A stretch of 64,000 nt of DNA from DATAEY01 sp045805565 (GTDB taxonomy: Bacteria; Actinomycetota; Thermoleophilia; Solirubrobacterales; Solirubrobacteraceae). The notes under the pieces are model-generated. The model saw only the letters and a program-made list of their open reading frames with translations, was not told where the DNA came from and searched no databases. The stretch is taken from NCBI GenBank assembly GCA_045805565.1, contig JBJMKZ010000023.1, positions 62,001 through 126,000 of the forward strand, written 5' to 3'. Shown one piece after another: positions 53,423 through 64,000 of this stretch. The position numbers were made by a program, and so were the translations under genes. Numbering within the stretch: position 1 is the first letter of the stretch; each line of letters starts with the position of its first letter.

Positions 53423-54016
53423 GTGCCCTTCGTCGGCCTGACCGGCGGGATCGGCGCCGGGAAGTCGACCGCGCTGGCCGCCCTGGAGCGCCTGGGGGCC
53501 GCGGTCCTCTCCACCGATCGGGTCGTCCACGACCTCTACCAGTCGGACGAGATGCGCGACGCGGTGGTGGCACGCTGGGGCGACGAGGTGGCTCCCGGCG
53601 GCAGCGTCGACCGCACCGCCGTCGCCGGGCGGGTGTTCGCTTCCGAGGATGACCGCCGCTGGCTGGAGGCGCTCCTGTGGCCCCGTGTGGGGGAGAGGGT
53701 CGCGGCGTGGCGCGTCGAGATGGAGCGACGGGAGCCGCCTCCGCGAGCCGCGGTGGTCGAGATCCCGCTGCTGTTCGAGGCCGGCATGGAGGAGGGCTTC
53801 GACGCCACCGTCGCAGTCGTCGCGCCGGAGGACGTGCGGGCACGGCGTGCCGCAGGCCGCGGCCATGCGTCGCTCGACGCGCGCGGCAAGCGTCAGCTCA
53901 CGCAGGAAGAGAAGTCGCAACGTGCGACCTACACGGTGTCCAACGACGCCTCGATAGCCGACCTCGAGAGCAGGCTGTCGGCGATTCTTGAGAATCTGGG
54001 CCTCCGCCACCGATGA
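53423..54016 (+). CDS. coaE: dephospho-CoA kinase
   Basis: 197 residues from GTG 53423. It phosphorylates dephospho-CoA in the last step of coenzyme A synthesis. P-loop GGIGAGKSTALAAL is at the N-terminus, then STDRVVHDLY, VEIPLLFEAGME and the C-terminal TVSNDASIADLESRL. rpsA-coaE is a conserved actinobacterial pair. Its stop overlaps the next ATG (ATGA). Confidence 0.95.
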   Translation: MPFVGLTGGIGAGKSTALAALERLGAAVLSTDRVVHDLYQSDEMRDAVVARWGDEVAPGGSVDRTAVAGRVFASEDDRRWLEALLWPRVGERVAAWRVEMERREPPPRAAVVEIPLLFEAGMEEGFDATVAVVAPEDVRARRAAGRGHASLDARGKRQLTQEEKSQRATYTVSNDASIADLESRLSAILENLGLRHR

Positions 54017-54648
54017 CCGCCCGCACCGCCACCTCGAGGCGCCGTCCCGCCAGCCGGGCCCGGCCCAGGCACGGCCGTCGGCGCGCCGCCGGCATGCTCA
54101 CCGCCGCCGTCGTGCTCGGGGTGGTCGCCGCCCTGCTGGCCCCGCTGCTCCGGCAGGCGGTCCGGGAAGCCCGGCTGCCACTGCGCCACGAGGACATCAT
54201 TCGCCAGCAGGCTCGCGACAAGCACCTCGATCCGGCGCTGATCGCGGCGGTCATCTACGCCGAGTCGAAGTTCCGCGCCAGGACGTCGCGGACCGGGGCC
54301 AAGGGCCTGATGCAGATCCAGCCCGCCACCGCCAGGTTCATCGCACGCCGCTCGGGCGCCACCCGGTTCGAGCTGCGCGACCTCGGCACGCCCCAGGTGA
54401 ACATCTCCTACGGGTCCTACTACCTGCGCTACCTGCTCGACCGCTATGGCGGCAACGAGGTGCTGGCCCTGGCCGCGTACAACGGCGGCGAGACCAACCT
54501 GGACCGCTGGATCGCCGACTCCGGACGGCGCGGGCGGATCTTCACCGCCGACCAGATCCCGTTCACCGAGACGCGCGCCTACGTGCGCCGGGTGCAGCGG
54601 GCGCGCGGGGACTACCGTCGCACCTATCCCCGCGAGCTCGGGCTCTGA
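54013..54648 (+). CDS. membrane-anchored lytic transglycosylase (SLT domain)
   Basis: 211 residues. A basic N-terminus and one membrane anchor (about 28-46) precede a Slt-type transglycosylase domain: AVIYAESKF with the catalytic Glu, GAKGLMQIQPATA and ALAAYNGGETNL. It cleaves peptidoglycan glycan strands to 1,6-anhydro products outside the membrane. It overlaps coaE by four bases, which links it to that operon rather than to a cell-wall cluster. Confidence 0.93.
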   Translation: MTARTATSRRRPASRARPRHGRRRAAGMLTAAVVLGVVAALLAPLLRQAVREARLPLRHEDIIRQQARDKHLDPALIAAVIYAESKFRARTSRTGAKGLMQIQPATARFIARRSGATRFELRDLGTPQVNISYGSYYLRYLLDRYGGNEVLALAAYNGGETNLDRWIADSGRRGRIFTADQIPFTETRAYVRRVQRARGDYRRTYPRELGL

Positions 54649-54682
54649 GCACGCGCGGGCCGGTCCCGCCGGCATCGCTCGC

Positions 54683-54688
54683 TACCCT
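54683..54688 (+). promoter_or_regulatory. -10 element of uvrB
   Basis: TACCCT ends 11 nt before the uvrB ATG. No LexA-like inverted repeat is seen in the 51-base gap. Confidence 0.45.
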
Positions 54689-54699
54689 CGATCCAGCCC

Positions 54700-56727
54700 A
54701 TGCCCAAGCTCGAGCTCGACAGCGCCTTCACTCCCACCGCCGACCAGCCTCAGGCGATCGACCAGTTGGCCGAGGGCGTGGTGGCCGGTGAGCGCTTCAC
54801 CACCCTGCTCGGGGCCACCGGCACCGGCAAGACCATGACCATGGCGGGGGTGATCGAGCGCCTCCAGAAGCCGGCCCTGGTCATCGCCCACAACAAGACG
54901 CTGGCGGCGCAGCTGTGCAACGAGCTGCGCACCTTCTTCCCCCGCAACGCGGTCGAGTACTTCGTCTCCTACTACGACTACTACCAGCCCGAGGCGTACG
55001 TCCCCAGCCGCGACCTATACATCGAGAAGGACTCCTCGATCAACGAGGAGATCGACCGCCTGCGCCACTCCGCCACCGCGGCGCTGTTCGCGCGCCGCGA
55101 CGTGGTGATCGTGGCCTCGGTGTCGTGCATCTTCGGGATCGGCTCGCCCGAGACGTACGACGCCAACATGCAGATCCTGCGCAAGGGGGACTTCGTCGAC
55201 CGCGACCAGCTGCTGCGCAAGCTGGTTTCGATCCAGTACACCCGCAACGACACCGCGCTGGGCCGCGGCACCTTCCGGGTGCGCGGCGAGACGCTGGAGG
55301 TCTTCCCGGCCTACGCCGAGACCGCCTTCCGGGCCACGCTGTTCGGCGACGAGGTGGAGCGCCTGCAGCACTTCGACCCCCTCACCGGCGAGCTCATCGT
55401 CGACGACCTCGAGCATGTGGCCATCTGGCCGGCCACCCACTACAACGTCAAGGAGGGGACGATGGAGCGCGCGGTGGAGGAGATCGGCCGCGAGCTGAGC
55501 CACCGCTGCACCGAGCTCGAGACCGAGGGCAAGCTGCTGGAGTCCCACCGTCTGCGCCAGCGCACGCAGTACGACATGGAGATGCTGCGGGAGGTCGGCT
55601 TCTGCTCGGGGATCGAGAACTACGCCCGGATCCTCGACGGCCGGGCGCCCGGCGACCGTCCCTACTGCCTGCTCGACTACTTCCCCGACGACTTCGTGTG
55701 CTTCATCGACGAGTCCCACCAGACGGTCCCCCAGCTCGGGGGCATGTACGAGGGCGACCGATCGCGCAAGCAGACGCTGGTGGACTACGGGTTCCGGCTG
55801 CCCAGCGCGCTGGACAACCGGCCCCAGACGTTCGACGAGTTCCTGGGGATCACCCCGCAGCTCGTGTTCGTATCGGCCACGCCCGGCGAGTTCGAGCGCG
55901 TTCGCTCCAGCCGCATCGTCGAGCAGATCGTGCGGCCGACGGGCATCGTGGACCCCGAGGTGGAGGTGCGCGCCACCCGCAACCAGATCGACGACCTGAT
56001 GAACGAGGTTCGGGCCCGCGCGGAGCGCAACGAGCGGGTGCTGGTCACCACCCTGACCAAGAAGATGGCCGAGGACCTGACCGACTACCTGCTGGAGATG
56101 GGGTTCCGGGTCCGCTACCTGCACTCCGAGGTGGACACCCTGGAGCGCATCCAGATCATCCGCGAGCTGCGCCTGGGGGAGTTCGACGTGCTGGTGGGCG
56201 TCAACCTGCTGCGCGAGGGGCTCGATCTCCCCGAGGTCTCGCTGGTGGCGATCCTCGACGCCGACAAGGAGGGGTTCCTGCGCGGCGAGACCTCGCTGAT
56301 TCAGACCATCGGGCGCGCCGCGCGCAATGTCGAGGGCACGGTGCTGATGTATGCCGACAAGGACACCGCCGCCATGCGGGCGGCGATCGGCGAGACCACG
56401 CGCCGGCGCGCCATCCAGCGCGCGTACAACGCACAGCACGGGATCACCCCCGAGACGATCGTCAAGGGCATCTCGGACATCGCGGAGTTCCTCCAGCAGG
56501 ATTCCAAGGTCCCCCGGTCGGGCCGCCGCGCCCAGCGCCGGCGACGCACGGAGATGTCGGCCGAGGAGATCGAGCGCCTCATCGTGGAGCTCGAGGAGGA
56601 GATGCTGGCGGCCGCCGAGGACCTGCGGTTCGAGTACGCCGCCAAGCTGCGCGACGAGATCCGCGATCTGCGGCGCGAGCTCGATGATGCCCGCGCGGGA
56701 CTGGCTCCGGCGGGCGGCGGCGCCTGA
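54700..56727 (+). CDS. uvrB: excinuclease ABC subunit B
   Basis: 675 residues, complete. UvrB verifies DNA damage and positions UvrC. Walker A GATGTGKTMTMA is near residue 42; the beta-hairpin region YYDYYQPEAYVPSRD follows, then DESHQTVPQLGGMY, VGVNLLREGLDLPEVSLVAILDADKEGFLR, and a C-terminal UVR domain (EEIERLIVELEEEMLAAAEDLRFEYAAKLRDEI). It lies 2.9 kb upstream of the uvrA start (57597), with a DivIVA-type gene in between. Confidence 0.98.
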   Translation: MPKLELDSAFTPTADQPQAIDQLAEGVVAGERFTTLLGATGTGKTMTMAGVIERLQKPALVIAHNKTLAAQLCNELRTFFPRNAVEYFVSYYDYYQPEAYVPSRDLYIEKDSSINEEIDRLRHSATAALFARRDVVIVASVSCIFGIGSPETYDANMQILRKGDFVDRDQLLRKLVSIQYTRNDTALGRGTFRVRGETLEVFPAYAETAFRATLFGDEVERLQHFDPLTGELIVDDLEHVAIWPATHYNVKEGTMERAVEEIGRELSHRCTELETEGKLLESHRLRQRTQYDMEMLREVGFCSGIENYARILDGRAPGDRPYCLLDYFPDDFVCFIDESHQTVPQLGGMYEGDRSRKQTLVDYGFRLPSALDNRPQTFDEFLGITPQLVFVSATPGEFERVRSSRIVEQIVRPTGIVDPEVEVRATRNQIDDLMNEVRARAERNERVLVTTLTKKMAEDLTDYLLEMGFRVRYLHSEVDTLERIQIIRELRLGEFDVLVGVNLLREGLDLPEVSLVAILDADKEGFLRGETSLIQTIGRAARNVEGTVLMYADKDTAAMRAAIGETTRRRAIQRAYNAQHGITPETIVKGISDIAEFLQQDSKVPRSGRRAQRRRRTEMSAEEIERLIVELEEEMLAAAEDLRFEYAAKLRDEIRDLRRELDDARAGLAPAGGGA

Positions 56728-56750
56728 GCCACCCCGGCCAGGCGCTTCGA

Positions 56751-56756
56751 TACGCT
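56751..56756 (+). promoter_or_regulatory. possible -10 element of the DivIVA-type gene
   Basis: TACGCT lies 30 nt before GTG 56787; a leader of ~23 nt without a clear ribosome site would follow. Confidence 0.35.
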
Positions 56757-56786
56757 AGCTCCGCTTCGCCCCGATCGCACGACGCC

Positions 56787-57512
56787 GTGCCGCTCGAGCG
56801 CCAGGACATCGAACGCCGCGACTTTCCGGTCAGTCGTCGCGGCTACGACCCCAAGGCGGTCGACGCCCACCTGCGGCGGGTCGCCGAGCAGCTCGAGCAG
56901 CTCGCCCGCTCACCGGCCATCCCGGACACGCTCGCCTCGGCCTCGTCCGATCAGGTCCGCGCCATCGTGGCGGCCGCCGAGACGACGTCCGCGGAGATCA
57001 CGCGCCAGGCGCAGGAGGAAGCCGATCGCACCCGCCGCGAGGCGACCACGCAGGCGCGCGAGCACGTGGGCAGGGTCGCCGAGGCCACCCGGATGATGCT
57101 CCAGCGCCTCGACGCGATGGAGGGCGAGCTCGGCGCGATGGTGGAGAGCCTGCGCACGGGCGCCGAACGCCTGACTGCCGACCTGGACCTCCTGCAGGGC
57201 AGCGCGGGCGAGCTGCGGGCCGCCGGCCGGCCGGACCCGGACGTGTCCGGTCCAGCCCCGGTGGTCGAGGACTTCGCCGACGAGGTGGAGGTGGAGGAGG
57301 CGCCGGAGCCGCCGCCGCCCGCCGAGCCCGAGCCCCAGCTGCAGGCGCCGGCCGCCGACGAGCCGGCCGACGCCGAGGGGGCCCGGCTCATCGCGCTGAA
57401 CATGGCGCTCAGCGGCACGCCGCGGGCGCAGGCCGACCGCTACCTGGCCGAGAACTTCGACCTCGACGATCGCGAAGGCCTGCTCGACGACGTGTATTCG
57501 CGGGTCGGCTGA
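56787..57512 (+). CDS. DivIVA domain-containing protein
   Basis: 241 residues from GTG 56787. The N-terminal DivIVA motif (IERRDFPVSRRGYDPKAVDAHLRRVAEQLEQL) is followed by a long coiled coil (about 50-150), an acidic Pro/Glu-rich linker, and a C-terminal helix ADRYLAENFDLDDREGLLDDVYSRV. DivIVA proteins mark curved membrane at poles and septa and steer growth in actinobacteria. The conserved C-terminal helix is probably a partner-binding site. Its place between uvrB and uvrA has no obvious functional reason. Confidence 0.88.
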   Translation: MPLERQDIERRDFPVSRRGYDPKAVDAHLRRVAEQLEQLARSPAIPDTLASASSDQVRAIVAAAETTSAEITRQAQEEADRTRREATTQAREHVGRVAEATRMMLQRLDAMEGELGAMVESLRTGAERLTADLDLLQGSAGELRAAGRPDPDVSGPAPVVEDFADEVEVEEAPEPPPPAEPEPQLQAPAADEPADAEGARLIALNMALSGTPRAQADRYLAENFDLDDREGLLDDVYSRVG

Positions 57513-57558
57513 GCTCCCAGCGGACGCCGCCGGCCGCTCACGAGCCGAGCCGCGGGGG

Positions 57559-57570
57559 GAACGCCCGTTC
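57559..57570 (+). promoter_or_regulatory. LexA-like SOS box before uvrA
   Basis: GAAC-GCCC-GTTC is a perfect inverted repeat; with flanks it reads GGAAC-N4-GTTCG, one base from the Gram-positive LexA consensus CGAAC-N4-GTTCG. It ends 7 nt before the uvrA -10, where a bound repressor would block RNA polymerase. Confidence 0.55.
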
Positions 57571-57577
57571 GCGCTCC

Positions 57578-57583
57578 TACAAT
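57578..57583 (+). promoter_or_regulatory. -10 element of uvrA
   Basis: TACAAT ends 13 nt before the uvrA ATG. Confidence 0.5.
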
Positions 57584-57596
57584 CGAGTCCAGTCTT

Positions 57597-60488
<2,892 letters not shown>

Positions 60489-60562
60489 GGAGCCGGGCGC
60501 GGGCAGGCGCAGGCCGGGGAGGCGGGCCGCGGTGGCGGTTTGCCGGGGTCCGGCCCGGCGTC

Positions 60563-60568
60563 TACCAT
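60563..60568 (+). promoter_or_regulatory. -10 element of the secreted protein gene
   Basis: TACCAT ends 9 nt before ATG 60578. Confidence 0.45.
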
Positions 60569-60577
60569 CGCCCGCCC

Positions 60578-62275
60578 ATGACTCCGTCTCGGACGACGCG
60601 TCATGCCAGGGCGGTCGGGTGTACGGCCTGCGCGCTGGTCGTGCTGGGGCTTGCCCCCGGCGGCGCGCGCGCGGCCGAGGGTGGCGTGGAGGTCGCAACC
60701 GCGGTACCGGCGAAGCACCTCGACCTGCGCGGCGGCAAGCGTCCGCCGCGCAAGGCTCGGGTCCATGAGCTGGACACGCTCGACCCCCGCGGGCTCGAGC
60801 GCGCGAAGAAGGCCCTGCGCTCGCGGCGCCACGCCCGCGGGCTGCAGGCTCCGAGCATCCTCGCCGCGACCGGCACCGACGTCCTGAAGATCCAGCCGGG
60901 TCTGGCCGCGACCGACAACATCCCAGCCAACGACGGAACCCCGCCGGACACCACCGGCGCGATCGGCCCCGACCAGTACCTGGAGTTCGTCAACTCCAAG
61001 GTGGCGGTGTACGACCGCAACCTCACCGAGGACTCGACCAAGGACCTGGACAAGTTCGCGGGCGTGGACGTCGCCCAGGGGCACGACGTCTTCGATCCGC
61101 AGATCCAGTGGGACCCGGTGGCGGGACACTGGTTCTACGTGGCGGTGGACGTGTTCGACATCTCCGCGCCGGACGAGCAGGACTTCCTGGCCTTCGGGTG
61201 GTCGAAGACCGACGACCCCACCGATCTGGACAACGGCTGGTGCCGGTTCTTCGTGTCGTCGGACACTGGCGGCGCCAGCAAGGGGACCTTCTCGGACGAC
61301 TATCCCCACCTCGGCCACGACGACAAGCACGTCATCTTCGGGACCAACGTGTTCAAGCTCTCCAACGAGGCCTTCCGGACAGCTCGCATCTGGGCGTTCA
61401 ACAAGCCCGGCAACTACTCCGACTGCAACCAGTCGGTCAAGCTCAAGTTCAAGGGAAGCCCGCAGTCCGGCGCGCTGAAGCTCAAGGACGGGCACACCCT
61501 GTTCAGCCCCATCCCGGCCAACCTGTCCGACTCGTCCAACAAGGGCTACCTGCTGGCGGCCGACTATCCGCCGGATTTCGGGTCGGCCAAGGAGATCGGC
61601 GTCTGGAGTGTCTCGGGCAGCTCGAAGATCAACATCCAGTCGCGCGGCAACATCGTGGTCGACCCGTATTCGTTCCCCGACAACGTCCCGCAGCCGTCGG
61701 GCGGCGACGACCTCGACGCGCTCGACGCCCGCCTCACCCAGGCGGTCGGCCACGCCGACCCGGACGCCGGCGGCGACGAGGCCGTGTGGACCCAGCACAC
61801 GGTCAACGGCAGCCCGGCGCAGGTGCGCTGGTACGAGCTGCGTCCCGGCCTCTGCACGGGGACCACCAAGTGCCCCGGGGGCGCCCTGAGGCAGCAGGGG
61901 ACCGTCTCGGACGACCCGTTGTACGTGTTCAACGCGGCGATCTCGCCGACCAAGAACGGAAACCAGGCGGTGATCCACTACAACGTTGGCGACTCGTCCA
62001 CCGAAGCCGAGGTCCGGTCCCGATCGCGCCTGTCCCCCTTGTCCCCGTCCGGCACTCCCCTCGGCGACATGGGCAGCGAGATAACCCTCGCGTCGAACGA
62101 CAACATCGACCAGGACTTCTCGTGCCCGGTCTGCCGCTGGGGCGACTACGCGGGCGCCAGCCCCGACCCGCAGAACGACGACGTGGTGTGGGGCTCCAAC
62201 CAGCTCAACGGCAATCCGCACAACGACGACCCGCGCTGGATCACGCAGAACTTCGCTCTCCAGCCGACGCCCTGA
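60578..62275 (+). CDS. secreted protein of unknown function
   Basis: 565 residues. A signal peptide of about 32 residues (twin basic start, hydrophobic core CALVVLGLAP, cleavage after ARA) is followed by a mature protein of ~530 residues. The segment GTPPDTTGAIGPDQYLEFVN, with a following AVYDRN, resembles a repeat-like motif seen in assorted secreted beta-propeller proteins. Later GHDDKHVIFGTNVF and CPVCRWGDYAGASPDP fit that reading, and paired Cys suggest disulphides. No catalytic motif is evident. The next gene starts 5 bases after the stop. Confidence 0.8.
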   Translation: MTPSRTTRHARAVGCTACALVVLGLAPGGARAAEGGVEVATAVPAKHLDLRGGKRPPRKARVHELDTLDPRGLERAKKALRSRRHARGLQAPSILAATGTDVLKIQPGLAATDNIPANDGTPPDTTGAIGPDQYLEFVNSKVAVYDRNLTEDSTKDLDKFAGVDVAQGHDVFDPQIQWDPVAGHWFYVAVDVFDISAPDEQDFLAFGWSKTDDPTDLDNGWCRFFVSSDTGGASKGTFSDDYPHLGHDDKHVIFGTNVFKLSNEAFRTARIWAFNKPGNYSDCNQSVKLKFKGSPQSGALKLKDGHTLFSPIPANLSDSSNKGYLLAADYPPDFGSAKEIGVWSVSGSSKINIQSRGNIVVDPYSFPDNVPQPSGGDDLDALDARLTQAVGHADPDAGGDEAVWTQHTVNGSPAQVRWYELRPGLCTGTTKCPGGALRQQGTVSDDPLYVFNAAISPTKNGNQAVIHYNVGDSSTEAEVRSRSRLSPLSPSGTPLGDMGSEITLASNDNIDQDFSCPVCRWGDYAGASPDPQNDDVVWGSNQLNGNPHNDDPRWITQNFALQPTP

Positions 62276-62280
62276 CACCG

Positions 62281-62886
62281 TTGTCCGGGGAGTCCGCGCT
62301 GGCGCGCGCCAGGCTGTGGGCGCAGAAGTGGCTCTGGTACGAGCACAACGCGCTGCCCTGGAACCGCGCCCGGATCCACCGGGAGTTCGCCCGCCGGCAG
62401 GCGTTCGTCCGCTGGCCGGTCCATGGCAACGTGCTCGAGGCGTTGCATGAGGGCCGGCTCCAGATCGGCGCCCACACGCTGTTCGAGCCCGGCGTGTGGA
62501 TCACCGCGCCCGGGGCCGCCAGGGTCCGGATCGGCGCCGGCAGCTTCCTCAACCGCAACGTCATGGTGGCCTCGGTCGAGCTGGTGGAGATCGGCTCCCA
62601 CTGCATGTTCGCCAACGGCTGCTTCCTCAGCGACGGCAGCCACCGCTTCGACGATCCGGACGAGCCCGTCCCCTGGCAGGGCTTCACCACCAAGGGCCCG
62701 ACCCGGGTCGGCGACAACACATGGTGCGGCGTCAATGCGGTGATCACCAGCGGCGTGACCGTGGGCGAGCGCTGTGTCATCGGGGCCAACAGCGTGGTGA
62801 CCAAGGACATCCCACCCTTCTCGATCGCCGCGGGCGTCCCCGCCCAGGTGCTGCGCAGGATCGAGTACCCGGAACGCGGGGGCTAG
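62281..62886 (+). CDS. hexapeptide-repeat acyltransferase
   Basis: 201 residues from TTG 62281. After an N-terminal helical segment, repeats of the form [LIV]-G-x4 build a left-handed beta-helix (LQIGAHTLFEPGVWI, VRIGAGSFLNRNVMVA, VEIGSHCMFANGCFLSD, VTVGERCVIGANSVVTKDIPPFSIAAGVPAQVL). The late VVTKDIPP...GVPA is typical of CatB/maltose-O-acetyltransferase relatives. The acceptor is unknown. It follows the secreted protein by 5 bases and overlaps the convergent gene by 4. Confidence 0.87.
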   Translation: MSGESALARARLWAQKWLWYEHNALPWNRARIHREFARRQAFVRWPVHGNVLEALHEGRLQIGAHTLFEPGVWITAPGAARVRIGAGSFLNRNVMVASVELVEIGSHCMFANGCFLSDGSHRFDDPDEPVPWQGFTTKGPTRVGDNTWCGVNAVITSGVTVGERCVIGANSVVTKDIPPFSIAAGVPAQVLRRIEYPERGG

Positions 62887-63122
62887 CTCTTGTGGGCCAG
62901 GATCGACACCGCGTAGACGACGCCTGCCGCCACGGAGGCGAGCGCGACGGCGGCCAGCGCGGCGAACGCGCCGGCGAAGATGGAGTGGCCGTCCCGTCGA
63001 AGGTCCACGAACCTGATCGCACCGTAGATGGCGATCGAGAACGCGAGAGTCACTCCGATCCCGCCCGCCAGCGAATAGATCACCAGCTTCCATAGGACGT
63101 TGACGTCGATCAGGGTCGCCAT
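62883..63122 (-). CDS. small membrane protein next to the phosphate transporter
   Basis: 79 residues with two hydrophobic helices (about 12-34 and 48-74) around a short RFVDLRRDGHS loop. It starts one base after the PiT stop, so the two genes are surely co-transcribed. I recognise no family. PiT genes more often neighbour a PhoU-like DUF47 gene; whether this protein is a substitute partner is open. Confidence 0.65.
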   Translation of the reverse strand: MATLIDVNVLWKLVIYSLAGGIGVTLAFSIAIYGAIRFVDLRRDGHSIFAGAFAALAAVALASVAAGVVYAVSILAHKS

Positions 63123-63123
63123 C

Positions 63124-64000
63124 TCAACCCTCGGCGGTGAGCGTCCGGCCCTCCGCCAGGCGGCGGCCGAAGACGCCGATCAGCACCGCCACGGCCGCGA
63201 CCGCGACGACCAGCGGACCGGTCGCTCCGGTGCCGAAGATGCGCGTGAGCCCGTAGACGAGCGCGCCTCCGATCGCCGCTGCGGGAAGGGTCAAGACCCA
63301 CGCGGCCACGATGTTGCCCGCCACCCCCCAGCGAACGGCCGAGAGCCGCTTGCCGGCTCCCGCGCCCATCACGCCGCCGGAGATGACGTGGGTGGTGGAG
63401 AGCGGAAACCCGAAGTGCGCGGCGGCGAGCAGGACCGAGGCCCCCGCGCCTTGGGCGGCGAACCCCTGCGCGGGGTCCATCTTGATGATGCGCGAGCCCA
63501 TCGTGCGGATGATCCTCCAGCCCCCGGCGTAGGTGCCGAGCGCGATCGCGCTGGCGGCCGAGATCTTCACCCAGGTGGGCACGTGGAAGTGCGCCGCCGT
63601 GAAGTCGCCGTGGGCGATCAGAGCCAGCACGATGATCCCCATCGTCTTCTGGGCGTCGTTGGTTCCATGGGCGAACGACTGCATGCCGCCGGTGATGAGC
63701 TGGCCCAGCCGAAAGCCGCGACTCACCGGGCCCGGCCTGCTGCGACCGACGATGCGATAGGCGATCGTGATTGCCACCGCTGCGACGACGAAGGCCAGGA
63801 CCGGGGCCACGAGACTCGGAACGAGCACGTTCGCGACCAGGCCGGAGCCGTTGACGCCGCCCGCTCCGTGGGCTGCGAACGCCGCGCCCACCGCGCCTCC
63901 GATCAGCGCATGCGACGAGCTGGACGGCAGCCCGAAGTACCAAGTCGCGAGGTTCCAGGCGATGGCCCCGATGAGCCCGGCGAACACGATCGTCGTGGAC
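63124..64000 (-). CDS. PiT family inorganic phosphate transporter (partial, N-terminus outside)
   Basis: The visible ~291 residues are the central and C-terminal part of a PiT permease, which imports metal phosphate with protons. Diagnostic parts are IAWNLATWYFGLPSSSSHALIGG and the second signature AHGTNDAQKTMGIIVLALI, with GFPLSTTHVISGGVMGAG near the end. About seven membrane helices are visible. The frame is open through base 64000, so the true start lies beyond the window. Confidence 0.93.
   Translation of the reverse strand, partial: STTIVFAGLIGAIAWNLATWYFGLPSSSSHALIGGAVGAAFAAHGAGGVNGSGLVANVLVPSLVAPVLAFVVAAVAITIAYRIVGRSRPGPVSRGFRLGQLITGGMQSFAHGTNDAQKTMGIIVLALIAHGDFTAAHFHVPTWVKISAASAIALGTYAGGWRIIRTMGSRIIKMDPAQGFAAQGAGASVLLAAAHFGFPLSTTHVISGGVMGAGAGKRLSAVRWGVAGNIVAAWVLTLPAAAIGGALVYGLTRIFGTGATGPLVVAVAAVAVLIGVFGRRLAEGRTLTAEG

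Overview
The window is dense, very G+C-rich bacterial chromosome with about 65 protein genes, one tRNA and short intergenic gaps (none over 300 bases). Gene content and protein flavour point to an actinobacterium: a DivIVA-domain protein, MurJ, a pyrophosphate-type phosphofructokinase like the one known from Amycolatopsis, and a DNA polymerase I without proofreading residues. A deep-branching Thermoleophilia/Solirubrobacter-like lineage is my best guess, but that is inference from flavour and gene order and no phylogeny was run.

Layout. 1-2673: end of proB, then proA, nadD, rsfS and tRNA-Ala. 2767-7390: a small hydrophilic protein, an epoxide-hydrolase-like enzyme, leuS, a 49-residue protein, a SLOG-fold protein and a DUF2905 membrane protein. 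7536-16586: comEA-comEC-holA, divergent rpsT/murJ, lepA, yjbQ, an SDR. 16587-20032: a hairpin-rich spacer, a small zinc-ribbon protein and hrcA-dnaJ-prmA. 20029-23256: a stump of an FAD oxidoreductase abutting a xylose-type sugar ABC transporter. 23391-26152: yqeY, phoH, ybeY, era. 26200-27382: an ArsA-type ATPase and a small protein. 27474-36076: hisIE-trpEGDC, htrA, trpFBA and a small membrane protein. 36125-42948: phosphofructokinase, a complete branched-chain amino acid ABC system and two small genes. 43015-47615 (minus strand): a selenium-binding-protein/methanethiol-oxidase homologue with a membrane protein, an ACT-domain malic enzyme and a TIGR01777 oxidoreductase. 47786-60488: polA, a YdcZ transporter, a geranylgeranyl-reductase-like enzyme, rpsA, coaE, a lytic transglycosylase, uvrB, a DivIVA protein, uvrA. 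60578-64000: a secreted protein of unknown function, a hexapeptide acyltransferase, a small membrane protein and a PiT phosphate transporter running off the end.

How it works together. The gene set is mainly core metabolism and information processing: proline, NAD, tryptophan and histidine synthesis, translation factors, chaperone control, nucleotide excision repair, DNA uptake and two ABC importers. Genes within operons are commonly joined by 1-4 nt overlaps (ATGA, GTGA, TGATG). At the head of transcription units, many start codons lie only 6-13 nt after a TANNNT hexamer, which points to widespread leaderless or near-leaderless mRNAs.

I looked for a dedicated novel system (defence, CRISPR, phage, biosynthetic cluster) and did not find one. 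The most interesting points are the leaderless promoter grammar, a CTG start on the malic enzyme, a LexA-like box at uvrA, a back-to-back shared -10 element between rpsT and murJ, the oxidoreductase stump beside the sugar transporter, the protease inserted in the trp cluster, and several unexplained small or secreted proteins.
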